DNA of 64,000 nt from JBPOFY01 sp051252415 (GTDB lineage Bacteria > Verrucomicrobiota > Verrucomicrobiia > Opitutales > Coraliomargaritaceae): contig JBPOGA010000003.1 in assembly GCA_051252415.1 (NCBI GenBank), forward strand, positions 186,001 through 250,000. The letters are read 5' to 3'. Shown piece by piece: positions 34,278 to 43,819 of this stretch; within the stretch, counting starts at the first letter, position 1, and the number at the start of each line of letters is the position of its first letter. The notes under the pieces are model-generated. The model worked only from the letters and a program-made list of their open reading frames with translations, did no database searches and had not been told where the DNA came from. Made by a program: the position numbers and the translations under genes.

Positions 34278-35183
34278 TTAGCCGTTGAGCGGACGAGTTT
34301 GTGTGAGCTCTTCGAGTTGCTCCTCAAAAGTCGCAGGCTTGGTTTTCAATTTGCTGACGATTGGGTGTAGATTGAAGGTTAAGTTCGTCGGACGATTTGC
34401 GAAAGCGGGGTCATCACTTTTGCAGGCCGATTGGACGGAGTCGAGGGGTAGGCCGAAGTGCTTCAGTATGCGTTGGCCCATTTCGAAGCGGCTCACGGGC
34501 TCTGCGCCTGCCCAGTGAAAAATGCCATGAAGATCACGGCGCTCGGTGAGTTCGAGCATTACTTCGGCGACATTGGAGGCGGAGCAAGGTTGGCGCATTT
34601 CATCGCAAAAGAGCTTCGGCTTTTCTCCTGCTTGAATCGCCGCGAGGAGTTTTTCGTGCACGCTGCGTTGGCCACGTGGACTGTTACCCATTAGGATCGG
34701 GATTCGGAGCACGACGGGGTCTTCAGGATTATGCTCCAGCACTTCGCGTTCGGCCATGAGCTTTGTCTGACCGTAGAGGTTGGTCGGCGCTGGCATGTCC
34801 GTGGAGCGGTAGGATTCTGCGCTATGACCGTCAAAAACCATGTCGGTCGAAATGTGAATCAGCCGGGCGCCGATGTGTGTCGAGATTTGCGCGAGTAAGC
34901 GAGGGAGGGCGACGTTGACCTTTTCTGCCTTTGCTGGGTTTGCGTCGACGTCGGTAGGCGACGAGATTGCTGCGCAATTAATAATGGCATCGGGCCAGAG
35001 GCTGAGGCAGTGCTGAGTGAGCTCTTCGGGTTTTGAGCCGTCTAACTCAAGAATGTCCGTGATGCCAGAGGCGGTCGGTTTATGCTGATTATATGTAGCC
35101 GTGACTTGATGTCCGCGACGAATTGCTGCTTCTGCGTATGCATTGCCGAGAAGGCCACTGGAACCAATAAGTAAAATCTTCAT
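34278..35183 (-). CDS. RmlD-like SDR (dTDP-4-dehydrorhamnose reductase family)
   Basis: 301 residues from the ATG at 35183. GxxGxxG motif GSSGLLG at 7-13, HISTDMVFDG (the RmlD-type STDxVFDG), NLYGQTKLMAE with the Tyr-x3-Lys pair, and a C-terminal substrate part. Possibly involved in making dTDP-rhamnose or modifying another NDP-sugar; the MAT2B-like branch is an alternative. No rmlABC genes are adjacent. A longer reading to 35234 would overlap the hisC leader and is less likely. Divergent from hisC. Confidence 0.75.
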   Translation of the reverse strand: MKILLIGSSGLLGNAYAEAAIRRGHQVTATYNQHKPTASGITDILELDGSKPEELTQHCLSLWPDAIINCAAISSPTDVDANPAKAEKVNVALPRLLAQISTHIGARLIHISTDMVFDGHSAESYRSTDMPAPTNLYGQTKLMAEREVLEHNPEDPVVLRIPILMGNSPRGQRSVHEKLLAAIQAGEKPKLFCDEMRQPCSASNVAEVMLELTERRDLHGIFHWAGAEPVSRFEMGQRILKHFGLPLDSVQSACKSDDPAFANRPTNLTFNLHPIVSKLKTKPATFEEQLEELTQTRPLNG

Positions 35184-35248
35184 AATTTGAGGGGTGGTTT
35201 TTGTTGCAATCGCGCTATGGCAACGCAAGTTCAAAGCCTAATAAATCA

Positions 35249-36364
35249 ATGAAATACGCTGAACTTGCGAATGCTGGTGTCCTAGAACAACCAGTCTACG
35301 AACCAGGAAAACCAATCGAGTCGGTAGCTCGTGAGTTTGGGTTAGATCCTGCAAAAATTGCTAAATTGGCATCAAATGAGAACCCGTTTGGTGCTTCGCC
35401 ACTTGGTGTGGCTGCTGCGAGTAGGGCGCTTCAAACGGCGCACCTGTATCCAGATGGTGGATGCCACTATTTGCGTGAGAAACTTGCGGAGGTGCGTGGT
35501 GTGTCGGCAGATAGTATATTGATTGGTAATGGTTCTAATGAAATTATCGAATTGCTTGGGCATGCATTTTTGCGGCCTGGAGTCGAAGTGGTGATGGGCT
35601 CGCAGGCTTTTATTGTTTATAAGTTGGTCGCTAAGTTATTTGGTGCGACACCAGTCGAGGTGCCTATGGCTGATTTTGGTCATGATGTCGACGCGATGCT
35701 TGCTGCCGTGACTGAGAAGACTCGCTTGTTGTTTGTCGCGAGTCCGAATAATCCTACTGGTATTGCAAATACGGAGGCTGATTTGATCCGTCTTGCGGAG
35801 AGCCTTCCGGAGCATGTGGTATTTTGCCTTGATGAGGCGTATGCCGAGTATTTGGAAAGTGCCCCAGACTTGAGGGCTCAGATCTCTGCGGGGCGTAAAG
35901 TGCTGTGTCTGAGGACGTTTTCTAAGATCTATGGTTTAGGTGGCCTACGTGTTGGCTATGCGTATGGTGATCCGGAGCTGATCCGTTTGTTGCATCGTGT
36001 GCGTCAGCCTTTCAATGTAAATTCAGTGGCTCAAGCGGCTGCAACGGCCGCGCTCGGTGATGTTGAGTTTCTCACTCAGTGTAAGTGTGAGAACGAAGCT
36101 GGCCGGCAGGTGCTTTGCGACGGGCTTACTGGTCTAGGTTTTGAGACGTATGGCGGCTCCGCTAATTTTGTGCTTTCCAATGTCGGCAATGGAGTGGCGG
36201 TATTTGAGCAATTACAGCAAAGGGGTATTATTGTCCGCCCGTTGGCACCCTATGGTATGCCTGAATATGTGCGTATTACGATCGGTACTGCTGGGGAGAA
36301 CCAACGATTGTTGGGTGTCATTCGCGAATTGGTGGAGGGCGATGGTCACGTGACTGCCACATGA
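35249..36364 (+). CDS. hisC: Histidinol-phosphate aminotransferase
   Basis: 371 residues from the ATG at 35249. Fold type I PLP enzyme: KLASNENPFGASP, FVASPNNPTGIAN, LDEAYAEY and RTFSKIYGLGGLRVGYAY with the PLP lysine in the FSK motif, and RPLAPYGMPEYVRITIGT at the end. It converts imidazole acetol phosphate to histidinol phosphate, and related enzymes accept aromatic amino acids. It overlaps the CNNM gene by ATGA. Not within a his operon. Confidence 0.93.
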   Translation: MKYAELANAGVLEQPVYEPGKPIESVAREFGLDPAKIAKLASNENPFGASPLGVAAASRALQTAHLYPDGGCHYLREKLAEVRGVSADSILIGNGSNEIIELLGHAFLRPGVEVVMGSQAFIVYKLVAKLFGATPVEVPMADFGHDVDAMLAAVTEKTRLLFVASPNNPTGIANTEADLIRLAESLPEHVVFCLDEAYAEYLESAPDLRAQISAGRKVLCLRTFSKIYGLGGLRVGYAYGDPELIRLLHRVRQPFNVNSVAQAAATAALGDVEFLTQCKCENEAGRQVLCDGLTGLGFETYGGSANFVLSNVGNGVAVFEQLQQRGIIVRPLAPYGMPEYVRITIGTAGENQRLLGVIRELVEGDGHVTAT

Positions 36365-37644
36365 GTGCAGATTGGCTGAATTTTATCCTCTCGCTCGGGG
36401 CGGTTGCACTTATGTTAATTTTACACGCTTATTTGGTGATGTGTGAGATTAGCCTAGTGAAGTTTCGCTATGGTGAGGCCAATGATGAGGATTTGCTGGA
36501 ACTGAAGCAACGCAAGGGGATCGCTCGTTTGATGGACGGGGGCGATCAGGCTGGGCGTGTTGTTCGATTTAGTAAGACGTTATGCACAGTTGCGGTTGGA
36601 CTTTTACTCATGCCATTGGTGAGTGATTTTTTCGGATTATTCCCATTGGAGTCTGCGCCGGACCGTTGGGTGGTCGTGTTGGTTTCATTCGCTTGTGCTG
36701 TCACCGTTCATTTCTTTTTTGCTGAGATTTACCCGCGTGGATTGGCGATGCGCGACCCAGTGAAGGCTATATTGCGTTCGTATCGTGTGCTTTTGATTTT
36801 TCAATTCGTTACACTTCCGGTGATGTTCGTTTTTCGTGCGCTTAAGAAGCTTCTATTTAGCCGCATGGGAGTGGATGTTGCAGATGAATTGAACCCATTG
36901 GATGTGGACGTGCAGATTCGGGCGATGGGGGAGGATAGTAATTTGTTGTCTCCTGTGATACGTCGAATTGTAACACGTGCTTTGCAGGTCCAAGAACTTG
37001 TAGTTAATGACGTTCTGCTGCCGCGTAGTCAGGTTGTGATCTATGACCTAGATGAAAGCCTTGAAACTAATTTAGACGGAATGAAGGGGGCTGGGCATAC
37101 TCGTTATCCTTTATGTCGTGGAGATTTGGATGACTGCCTTGGTATTTTGCACATTAAGGATATTTTCCGTCGCAAAGAGTTGGTGGAAACACTCGATCCA
37201 ATGAAGTTGAAACGAAACGTCGCCGAGTTTTCTTTGGAAACACCTCTAGAGGAGGCTCTTGAACGGATGCTCCGAGCGAAATTTCATATGGCCTTGGCCG
37301 TAGATGAATTCGGAGGGGTTGTCGGCGTGGTAACCTTAGAGAGTATTCTTGAGGAGCTCGTGGGGGAAATTCAGGACGAATTCGACAGTGAGGAAGAGGA
37401 GATAATGCGGCTACGTAAACCAGATCATTTTCGCATCACCGGTTTAGCACCAATTCATGATGTGGAGGAGCGACTTGGCATTGAGATTGATAACGACGAG
37501 ATTTCAACATTCGGCGGACTAATCACTGGTGAGCTTGGGCATATTCCAAGTCGCGGCGAGACGCTTAACGTCTACGGGCTTGAGGTAACTGTAGATGAAG
37601 TGGATGAGCGGCGTGTGATCTCGACAACCGTTCGGGTGTCTTAG
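36361..37644 (+). CDS. CNNM/CorC family transporter (DUF21-CBS-CorC_HlyC)
   Basis: 427 residues. N-terminal DUF21 membrane domain with about four spans (residues 5-165), two CBS domains (about 205-320: LPRSQVVIYDLDE, FHMALAVDEFGGVVGVVTLE) and a C-terminal CorC_HlyC domain (DHFRITGLAPIHDVEERLG, FGGLITGELGHIPSRGE). Such proteins are linked to Mg2+ or Co2+ efflux and sometimes labelled hemolysin-like. The usual PK in the membrane-domain motif is replaced by AEIYPRGLAMRD. Translationally coupled to hisC; convergent with the TPR gene (3 bp gap). Confidence 0.88.
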   Translation: MSADWLNFILSLGAVALMLILHAYLVMCEISLVKFRYGEANDEDLLELKQRKGIARLMDGGDQAGRVVRFSKTLCTVAVGLLLMPLVSDFFGLFPLESAPDRWVVVLVSFACAVTVHFFFAEIYPRGLAMRDPVKAILRSYRVLLIFQFVTLPVMFVFRALKKLLFSRMGVDVADELNPLDVDVQIRAMGEDSNLLSPVIRRIVTRALQVQELVVNDVLLPRSQVVIYDLDESLETNLDGMKGAGHTRYPLCRGDLDDCLGILHIKDIFRRKELVETLDPMKLKRNVAEFSLETPLEEALERMLRAKFHMALAVDEFGGVVGVVTLESILEELVGEIQDEFDSEEEEIMRLRKPDHFRITGLAPIHDVEERLGIEIDNDEISTFGGLITGELGHIPSRGETLNVYGLEVTVDEVDERRVISTTVRVS

Positions 37645-37647
37645 GCT

Positions 37648-39306
37648 TTAGCTCTCTGGGAATTCTTGGCTTTGTTCACGTAGAATAGAGCTAAGCTCGA
37701 TGAGTAAGTTCTCTCTGTCTGGGGTGAAGATGAATCGATCACTTCCTAGCTTACGATAAGCTTCGGTCAGCAGCTCCATTTGAGGGCGTCGCATCTGGAG
37801 TAACTTAGTTAGCAATTTATTCAAATTCTCTGTATTTCCCAAGTCGAGTTCTACTCGAATGAGTTCGGTAAGGATTAGCTGGTTCATTGGTGCCTGCTGG
37901 TAGGCGCTGAAGAGAATTTTTCGCGCTTGTCGCGGGCGATCAATGTTATTGAAGCGCCGTGCAACAGCCATTTGTGTCGTTGGTGTTGTTTTTACGTCGT
38001 CAATGAAATCCTGGAGATAGATTTCTCCAAGGTCTGGTCTATTGATCCCATAGGATGCCACAGCTCGCAAGCTGTTGAAGATTGCCCATCGGCTTGTTAG
38101 CCATTCAGGTCTTTCTTTTAGGAGTTCTTCTGCGAAATTGAGTGCTCCTTCGTAGTCCTTGTCCACTAGATGTGACTCAATAAGTAGTAGAGCATAAGCT
38201 TCGATGTTAAATTCATTTTCCAGGGCCTCTTCATAGGTTCTGCGAGCTAATTCTATCTTTCCAGTGTCGGCAGCAAAGTTGGCGAGTGATTGTAGTGCTG
38301 ATTCGTCTTCTCTAAATTGCTGAAGCATGCGTAGCGTTTCACGTTCTTCCCTGTCGGTGTCGCCTGATTTATTGTAAATGTATAGCAATTCAATGCGGGG
38401 TGCTGCACTGAGTGGGTCTGCTACGTTGCGTAGAATCGCGTAGCGTCTCGCGTCATCGATATTATCAAGTTCGCGATGATACTTGCTTAATTGCATTAAC
38501 AGAGGCTCAGAGTTTGGATAGCGGCGAACCGATTCTTCGAGTTTATTAATGGCAGACAACTTATTCCCTCGGTCCCAGCTAATCTGTGAAGAGAGTAGTA
38601 GTCCTTCCAATGATTGGTTTAAGTTGTATGAGAGCAGGTAATCATCCGCCCGATCATAATTGCCGCGCAAGTAATTTGCGTTCGCTGCTCCAAATGCAAT
38701 GGTTCGGTTCGTGTCGGTGAGGTCGACCTCCTCTGGCAAATACTTGTCTGCGATGCGCTGGATCTCGGTATCCATTTGGTGCCGCAATAGTACGCGCAAT
38801 GTTGCTTTTAGGTAATCGAGGTCTTCGATGCCGCCGAGGTCTAGTCCTTTAACCATTAAGTCGGCTGCGATGTCTGAACGTTTGAGCCCCAATTCGTATA
38901 TTTCAGACAAGGTGCGTCGTCCTTTGAGGTTCTCTGGTGCTCTTATGACTCCCAAGCGTAACAGTCGAAAGGCTTCACGCCCTTCTCCCTCTTCAAACAA
39001 CTTTAAGGCTTTCTCAATGTGATAGTTGCCCATTTCCTTGCGGTGGGCGTCCATACGGAATGGGAGTGTTAGCATTCCATTGAATGAGGCCTCATCGAAG
39101 TCTTTTTTGTATTTGAAGTAAAAGTAGAGGGCTCCGGCGACAGAAAACCAAGCGACTGCAAATAGTAAGAGGGTTGTTGCAAAAAAACGGCCCCACCTAA
39201 TATCGATTTGAACTCGTCCATCCGTCCCCTTGCGTTGGACGGCATAGCCAAATAGGATTGGCTTTTCGCGGAGAATTGGGCTTCTTGATTGTTTTTGAGG
39301 TTTCAT
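37648..39306 (-). CDS. Membrane-anchored TPR protein
   Basis: 552 residues. A single transmembrane helix (FFATTLLLFAVAWFSVAGAL, about 36-56) after a basic cytoplasmic start, then TPR-like helical pairs throughout (for example AINKLEESVRRYPNSEPLLM, ARRTYEEALENEFNIEAYAL). Large TPR proteins often sit in PEP-CTERM/exopolysaccharide loci as assembly scaffolds. It is divergent from the beta-barrel/wza/wzc genes across 189 bp, which supports such a role. Specific function unknown. Confidence 0.7.
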   Translation of the reverse strand: MKPQKQSRSPILREKPILFGYAVQRKGTDGRVQIDIRWGRFFATTLLLFAVAWFSVAGALYFYFKYKKDFDEASFNGMLTLPFRMDAHRKEMGNYHIEKALKLFEEGEGREAFRLLRLGVIRAPENLKGRRTLSEIYELGLKRSDIAADLMVKGLDLGGIEDLDYLKATLRVLLRHQMDTEIQRIADKYLPEEVDLTDTNRTIAFGAANANYLRGNYDRADDYLLSYNLNQSLEGLLLSSQISWDRGNKLSAINKLEESVRRYPNSEPLLMQLSKYHRELDNIDDARRYAILRNVADPLSAAPRIELLYIYNKSGDTDREERETLRMLQQFREDESALQSLANFAADTGKIELARRTYEEALENEFNIEAYALLLIESHLVDKDYEGALNFAEELLKERPEWLTSRWAIFNSLRAVASYGINRPDLGEIYLQDFIDDVKTTPTTQMAVARRFNNIDRPRQARKILFSAYQQAPMNQLILTELIRVELDLGNTENLNKLLTKLLQMRRPQMELLTEAYRKLGSDRFIFTPDRENLLIELSSILREQSQEFPES

Positions 39307-39454
39307 TTCGTAAAAAACTGATAACTATATTATATAGCTGATGCAAAGTCGTGTCTTCGCCAAGCTCAAATCTTAGTCTCTTTCTGGTTGCAGTTTTTTG
39401 AAATGCCTCCTAGCTTGTGAGATTAATAAAGTCATTGAGCTCAAATCATTCCCC

Positions 39455-39460
39455 TATAAT
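39455..39460 (+). promoter_or_regulatory. Possible -10 element of the beta-barrel gene
   Basis: A perfect TATAAT lies 36 bp before the ATG at 39496. The best -35 partner (CATTGA, 16-bp spacer) is weak. Likely start of the EPS-export transcript; not proven. Confidence 0.35.
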
Positions 39461-39495
39461 AGCACTTATTAATAGTGTTCACATGCATAATTTAA

Positions 39496-40737
39496 ATGAA
39501 TATTACTAAATATAAAAACCTTTCTTTAGGCAGTGTTTTGCTGGCTGTATTGTCATTTCCTGCATCGGTACAATCTGCACCATTGATTTCTATTGGTGAT
39601 AATGTGGATGTCTTGTTCAACGGTTCTACTAGTTTGCTGTGGTCATCAAACGTCTTTCGAGATGAAGAGGATGAACTCGACGATATCATCTGGACAATTT
39701 CGCCTGGTTTTGAAGTCAACGTTGGACGTGGTCTATCAAATGCAGATTTAAGCATTATTACACGATACGATATTGTTCGATATAGCGACCTTGATCAACT
39801 CGACACGGAGTTGTTTCATATCAAGGCAATCGGTTCTTATGAGACTAGCCGTTTGGATTTAAGTGGCTCCGTTAGTTTCGATGAGTCAAAAGCTTCATCA
39901 GGCAATCTTAACTTTCAAGACATGATTGAGTCGGATAGCTTTGCTGCTCGACTCGATGGTGAGTACCGTGTGTCGCCAAAATTTAGCGTTGGTTCAGGCG
40001 TTAGCTATTCTGACAGAGAATATCAGACTTACGAAGAATATTTTGCAGATCGTGAAGGTATTACGATTCCTCTCGATGTGTTTTACGAATTGACCCCGAA
40101 AGTCGATCTGAGCTTGGGGTATGCATATACGCAAACCGATGTAGGTGAGACGAATCGACCAATCATAGAAGGTGTGTCTAGCACGTTTGTAAGTGATTAC
40201 GAGAGTCGAAGTCATTTCTTTAACATTGGTGCACGCGGCCAGTTATTGCCTAAGTTATCTGGTTTTTTCAAGATTGGTTATCGCACTAGAGAATCAGATG
40301 ATTCGACGATTCAAACGCTACTTCTTGGGGTGCCTGTTGCCTCAGCGCAGACCAATAGGGGAGACAGCGGTAGGTTGGGCTTTGATGCTGACTTCACTTG
40401 GAACACGACTGCAAAATTAACCACAGGGTTGGGCTTATCGCGTGACTTTGGAATTGGGAGTGAAGGCGATACTACTGAGATTTCTAGGGTCGATGTAAAT
40501 GCTAGTTACTCAATCAATACGAATTGGTCGTCACAGGCAAGTGCAGGGTATACCCTGCGTGATCATGAGAGTGGTCGTGAAGATCATCAATACCGCCTAG
40601 GATTACGATTGTCATATGTGCCTAACCAGCACTGGCGCTTCAGCGGTGGTTACAGTTATATAGAAAATGATTCTGATACTGATGACCGCAGTTATGAAAG
40701 TCATACTTTAGATATTACTGCGAACTTGCGTTATTAA
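39496..40737 (+). CDS. Outer-membrane beta-barrel protein of the EPS locus
   Basis: 413 residues. Signal peptide (LSLGSVLLAVLSFPASVQSA, cleavage about residue 28) followed by alternating beta strands and a C-terminal aromatic residue in ITANLRY, typical of outer-membrane barrels. It resembles BBP2/VpsM/EpsL-type porins that accompany exopolysaccharide loci. The barrel probably provides the outer-membrane passage or a stability factor for the polymer. It is followed by a terminator-like hairpin and then wza. Confidence 0.75.
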   Translation: MNITKYKNLSLGSVLLAVLSFPASVQSAPLISIGDNVDVLFNGSTSLLWSSNVFRDEEDELDDIIWTISPGFEVNVGRGLSNADLSIITRYDIVRYSDLDQLDTELFHIKAIGSYETSRLDLSGSVSFDESKASSGNLNFQDMIESDSFAARLDGEYRVSPKFSVGSGVSYSDREYQTYEEYFADREGITIPLDVFYELTPKVDLSLGYAYTQTDVGETNRPIIEGVSSTFVSDYESRSHFFNIGARGQLLPKLSGFFKIGYRTRESDDSTIQTLLLGVPVASAQTNRGDSGRLGFDADFTWNTTAKLTTGLGLSRDFGIGSEGDTTEISRVDVNASYSINTNWSSQASAGYTLRDHESGREDHQYRLGLRLSYVPNQHWRFSGGYSYIENDSDTDDRSYESHTLDITANLRY

Positions 40738-40763
40738 TTGAACTTTAATCCGTCTTAGCGGTC

Positions 40764-40790
40764 AAAATGCCTCTGCTGGAGGCATTTTTT
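40764..40790 (+). terminator. Terminator-like hairpin between barrel gene and wza
   Basis: AAATGCCTC and GAGGCATTT pair around TGCTG and are followed by further T residues. It ends 5 bp before the wza ATG, so it may reduce rather than abolish read-through into wza-wzc. Confidence 0.8.
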
Positions 40791-40795
40791 AATTT

Positions 40796-41452
40796 ATGAA
40801 ACCAATAATCACTTTGATAGTGGCACTTAGTTGTGCCTGTATAAACGTTCAATTGTTCGCCCAAGATGACGGCGCTTCTTATAGCTCTGCCACGTCCACT
40901 GGAGGTGCAAGTCCAAGTGCGCAGTCAGGAATTGGCATGGTCGTTGGAGAGAATTACATCCTGAAGCCCTCAGATGTGATCAGTGTGGAGGTCTATCAAG
41001 AAGCGGATCTTGATAAAAATGTTCGAGTTGAAGGTGATGGCACAGTTGCTTTGTCATTAGTCGGTAAAGTCAAGGTGGCGGGGATGACGGTTGGCGAGGC
41101 TCAATCTTTGATTAAGGATCTGTATAATCGTGAATATTTGGTAGATCCGCAAGTTTCGGTCTTGGTCGTATCGTTTTCTCCTAAAGTTGTTAGGATTCTA
41201 GGCTCAGTAAATCGAGCAGGTGTTGTTGAAATGTCTCCCGACAGGGATCTAACATTAACAGAGGCGATTGCCAGTGCGAATGGTGTAAGTCGCTTGGGGA
41301 ATCCAAAAAAAATAACGATTAAGCGTGTTGACGAGAATGGCCGTGCCCGTCAGATGGAGGTTAATTTCAGCCGTATTTTAACTGATCCTGATGTAAAGGA
41401 TGTTGTGCTCAAGGAGGGCGATACTATTTGGGTGCCTGAACGTATAATTTAA
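40796..41452 (+). CDS. Polysaccharide export protein, Wza-like
   Basis: 218 residues. Signal peptide (ITLIVALSCACINVQLFA) without a clear lipobox, then a Poly_export domain (YILKPSDVISVEVYQEADLD, VEGDGTVALSLVGKVKVAGM) and one SLBB domain (VRILGSVNRAGVVEM, LTLTEAIASANGV). It forms the outer-membrane secretion channel in Wzy- or synthase-type EPS export. Short compared with E. coli Wza (379), as in many PVC and myxobacterial versions. It precedes the Wzc-like kinase by 12 bp. Confidence 0.92.
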   Translation: MKPIITLIVALSCACINVQLFAQDDGASYSSATSTGGASPSAQSGIGMVVGENYILKPSDVISVEVYQEADLDKNVRVEGDGTVALSLVGKVKVAGMTVGEAQSLIKDLYNREYLVDPQVSVLVVSFSPKVVRILGSVNRAGVVEMSPDRDLTLTEAIASANGVSRLGNPKKITIKRVDENGRARQMEVNFSRILTDPDVKDVVLKEGDTIWVPERII

Positions 41453-41464
41453 AATTTTATTTCT

Positions 41465-43762
41465 ATGAAGAACGACTATGTAAGAGGTGCACCTGATCCA
41501 AATTCCGGCGGTTATGGCGGAGGTTATGGCTATGGTTATGGCGGAGGCTATGGTGGCGGCAGTGGTTATGGCTATGGTGGCTATGGCGGTGGGTATGAAG
41601 GCGGTGGTGGCGGTGGTGCTCCGCAACGATCTTTTAAGGATTATTTACTGATGTTCCGTGAGCGAGTTTGGTATTTGATCGTAGCATTCTTTATTATCTT
41701 CTCAGGTTCAATTTTATATACCTTTAATAAAACCAAGGTTTACACAGCTGCTGCGCAGGTTCAGTTATTACGTAATGACCCCACTGCCATGGAGAATCCT
41801 GGTGGGGAAATGGAGTCGCTCCAAATTTATTCTGCTGAAGACTTAAATACGCAGATTAGCATCCTTGAAAGTGGTGCGATCATCGTGGGTGTTGAGCAGC
41901 GTATTCAAGATGATCTTCGTGAGCGCTTTATGGCACCGTATACTGATGTGCTTAGTTTAACAGGTCCATTAACACCTTTAGAAGTATTAGGGAATAATCG
42001 TAAGATCATACCTCGTCGTATGAGTTTGATGGTTAATATAGCTTATACTCATCCTGATCCAGTAATCGCAGCAGAGGTGGCGAACCTGTTCGCTAAAGAG
42101 TTCATCGATTATAATCTAAAGTTGAATATTGATGGATCAATGAAGGCAGTTGAGGACTTACGTATACGCGCAGATCAGCAAAAAGAGCGTGTCGAAGAGT
42201 TGGAGATGAAGCTCGCAGATTATCGAGAGGATCATAATGCGGTATCACTGGAGAACCAAGAGAACATCGCGCGCGAACAACTAGCTAGTTTGAATCAGAT
42301 GAAGCTCTCAGCTAAGAATTCGTACGATATGGTTGAAACGAAGGCGAACCTCGTTGAGTCATATCGTCGCCAAGGACGAGATTTATGGGAATTGTCCTTT
42401 ATTGCGCAGGAGCCTAATGTTGCAAGTTTGCTGTCGAAGATTAGTGAGACTCGTATCACGATATCATCCTTAAGTAAGCGTTATAGGGAAAAACATCCTG
42501 TAATGATACAGCTTTTGCAGACTCTACAAGAGTCTGAGGTTGAACTTGAGTCAGCCGTTCAAAACTCCGTAGATAAACTAACCGCACTTTTCTCAGAAAC
42601 AAAAAGTAATTACGAGGTTTCTAGCCAAAGGCTGGCCGAAAAAGAACGTGAACTAATTGATTTGAGTAAGGTTCGTGTTGAGTATAGCTCATTGCAACGT
42701 GATTTAGATGTCCAACAGAGTTTCTTCATGGCGCTGACTTCTCGGATGACTTCGGAGAAAGCACAGGTGAATTTGAAGAACGCGAACGCACGTATTATTG
42801 ATCAAGCAACTCCACCGCTAAGGCATTCGTCTCCGAATATGGTGATGAATTTGGCTGCTGGACTTTTTGGTGGTGTGTCTGTCGGTATGGGCTTAGTATT
42901 TTTGGTCGCATTTATGGACGACCGAGTGAAGAGCGCATTCGATATCGAAGGGACTATTGGCCTGCCGATGCTCGGTATTATTCCTCGAATTAAGAAATTA
43001 GATTCTAACTCAAAAGCTCAAGCGGTTGCGTCCAATGTGGATCGACACGTTACCGAGACTTTCCGTTCGATTCACTCGGCTTTGAAGCTGAATGACGAGA
43101 GTAAGAATGCGAAAGTTATTGTTACGACGTCTACAGTTCCTGGTGAAGGTAAGTCATTTGTTAGTTCTAATTTAGCACTTACTTTTGCAAATCATGGCGA
43201 AAAAACGCTCTTGCTTGACGGTGACTTACGTTTGCCGAATGTTGCCCGATCATTGCAACTAGAGAATGATTTCGGATTGTTGGATCACATTGATAAAGAT
43301 ACTTCTTTAGAAGAGGTAATTATCAAGGAAGTGTATCCGAACTTGGATGTCCTGCCAACTGGTGGTAAATCGAAAAATCCAACACAAGTACTGAATAGTG
43401 CGAAGTTCGAAGCAATGTTTGCTGACCTTCGTGATCGTTATGATCGTATTGTGGTCGACTCTCCACCACTTGCTGCTGTGAGTGATGCATTGAACCTTCT
43501 GCCGCTCGCTGACGGTGTTCTCTACGTCATTAAGTTCAATACGGTGAAGCGTAAGACAGCCGTTATGAATGTGCGCCGTTTGTGGGAATCAAATACACCA
43601 GTATTCGGTGCTATCTTAAACAATATCACTAGCACACTTTCTAGCTACTACTACTCGCACTATTCCGATAAGGCTTATCAGGATTACTACATCCATAATG
43701 ATGAGGAGTTTGAGGAAGAATTGGCGGGTTCCGTGGAACCTACAATCGAGTCGAAGCCATAA
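41465..43762 (+). CDS. Polysaccharide co-polymerase/tyrosine autokinase, Wzc-like, with Gly/Tyr-rich N-terminus
   Basis: 765 residues. Residues 15-51 are almost only Gly and Tyr (YGGGYGYGYGGGYGGG and similar), an unusual cytoplasmic extension. A Wzz domain with TM1 (about 69-86) follows, then a long coiled-coil periplasmic part, a GNVR-type region, TM2 (about 458-484), and a BY-kinase with Walker A VPGEGKS (about 557-563), LLLDGDLRLPN and a C-terminal tyrosine cluster (YYYSHYSDKAYQDYY). It controls chain length and export of EPS by cyclic tyrosine phosphorylation. Same operon as wza. Confidence 0.93.
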   Translation: MKNDYVRGAPDPNSGGYGGGYGYGYGGGYGGGSGYGYGGYGGGYEGGGGGGAPQRSFKDYLLMFRERVWYLIVAFFIIFSGSILYTFNKTKVYTAAAQVQLLRNDPTAMENPGGEMESLQIYSAEDLNTQISILESGAIIVGVEQRIQDDLRERFMAPYTDVLSLTGPLTPLEVLGNNRKIIPRRMSLMVNIAYTHPDPVIAAEVANLFAKEFIDYNLKLNIDGSMKAVEDLRIRADQQKERVEELEMKLADYREDHNAVSLENQENIAREQLASLNQMKLSAKNSYDMVETKANLVESYRRQGRDLWELSFIAQEPNVASLLSKISETRITISSLSKRYREKHPVMIQLLQTLQESEVELESAVQNSVDKLTALFSETKSNYEVSSQRLAEKERELIDLSKVRVEYSSLQRDLDVQQSFFMALTSRMTSEKAQVNLKNANARIIDQATPPLRHSSPNMVMNLAAGLFGGVSVGMGLVFLVAFMDDRVKSAFDIEGTIGLPMLGIIPRIKKLDSNSKAQAVASNVDRHVTETFRSIHSALKLNDESKNAKVIVTTSTVPGEGKSFVSSNLALTFANHGEKTLLLDGDLRLPNVARSLQLENDFGLLDHIDKDTSLEEVIIKEVYPNLDVLPTGGKSKNPTQVLNSAKFEAMFADLRDRYDRIVVDSPPLAAVSDALNLLPLADGVLYVIKFNTVKRKTAVMNVRRLWESNTPVFGAILNNITSTLSSYYYSHYSDKAYQDYYIHNDEEFEEELAGSVEPTIESKP
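41508..41620. repeat. GGN-TAT triplet-rich low-complexity tract in wzc
   Basis: Tandem GGC/GGT/GGA and TAT codons encode the Gly/Tyr-rich tail. The codon mix is varied enough to suggest selection on protein composition, not recent slippage alone. Confidence 0.7.
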
Positions 43763-43783
43763 GCTGCAAGTAGAGTATTTATC

Positions 43784-43815
43784 AAAAGGCCCGAATTATA
43801 TAATTCGGGCCTTTT
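43784..43815. terminator. Bidirectional terminator between wzc and CobW-like gene
   Basis: A 32-bp perfect palindrome, AAAAGGCCCGAATTAT and its complement, with A-run and T-run at the ends. It ends 5 bp from the stop codon of the convergent gene. Confidence 0.92.
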
Positions 43816-43819
43816 TAGT

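Noticed and set aside
41508..41620. Repeat tract considered as a CRISPR or minisatellite
   Set aside because: No regular repeat-spacer pattern; it is explained by Gly/Tyr codons of the Wzc N-terminus.
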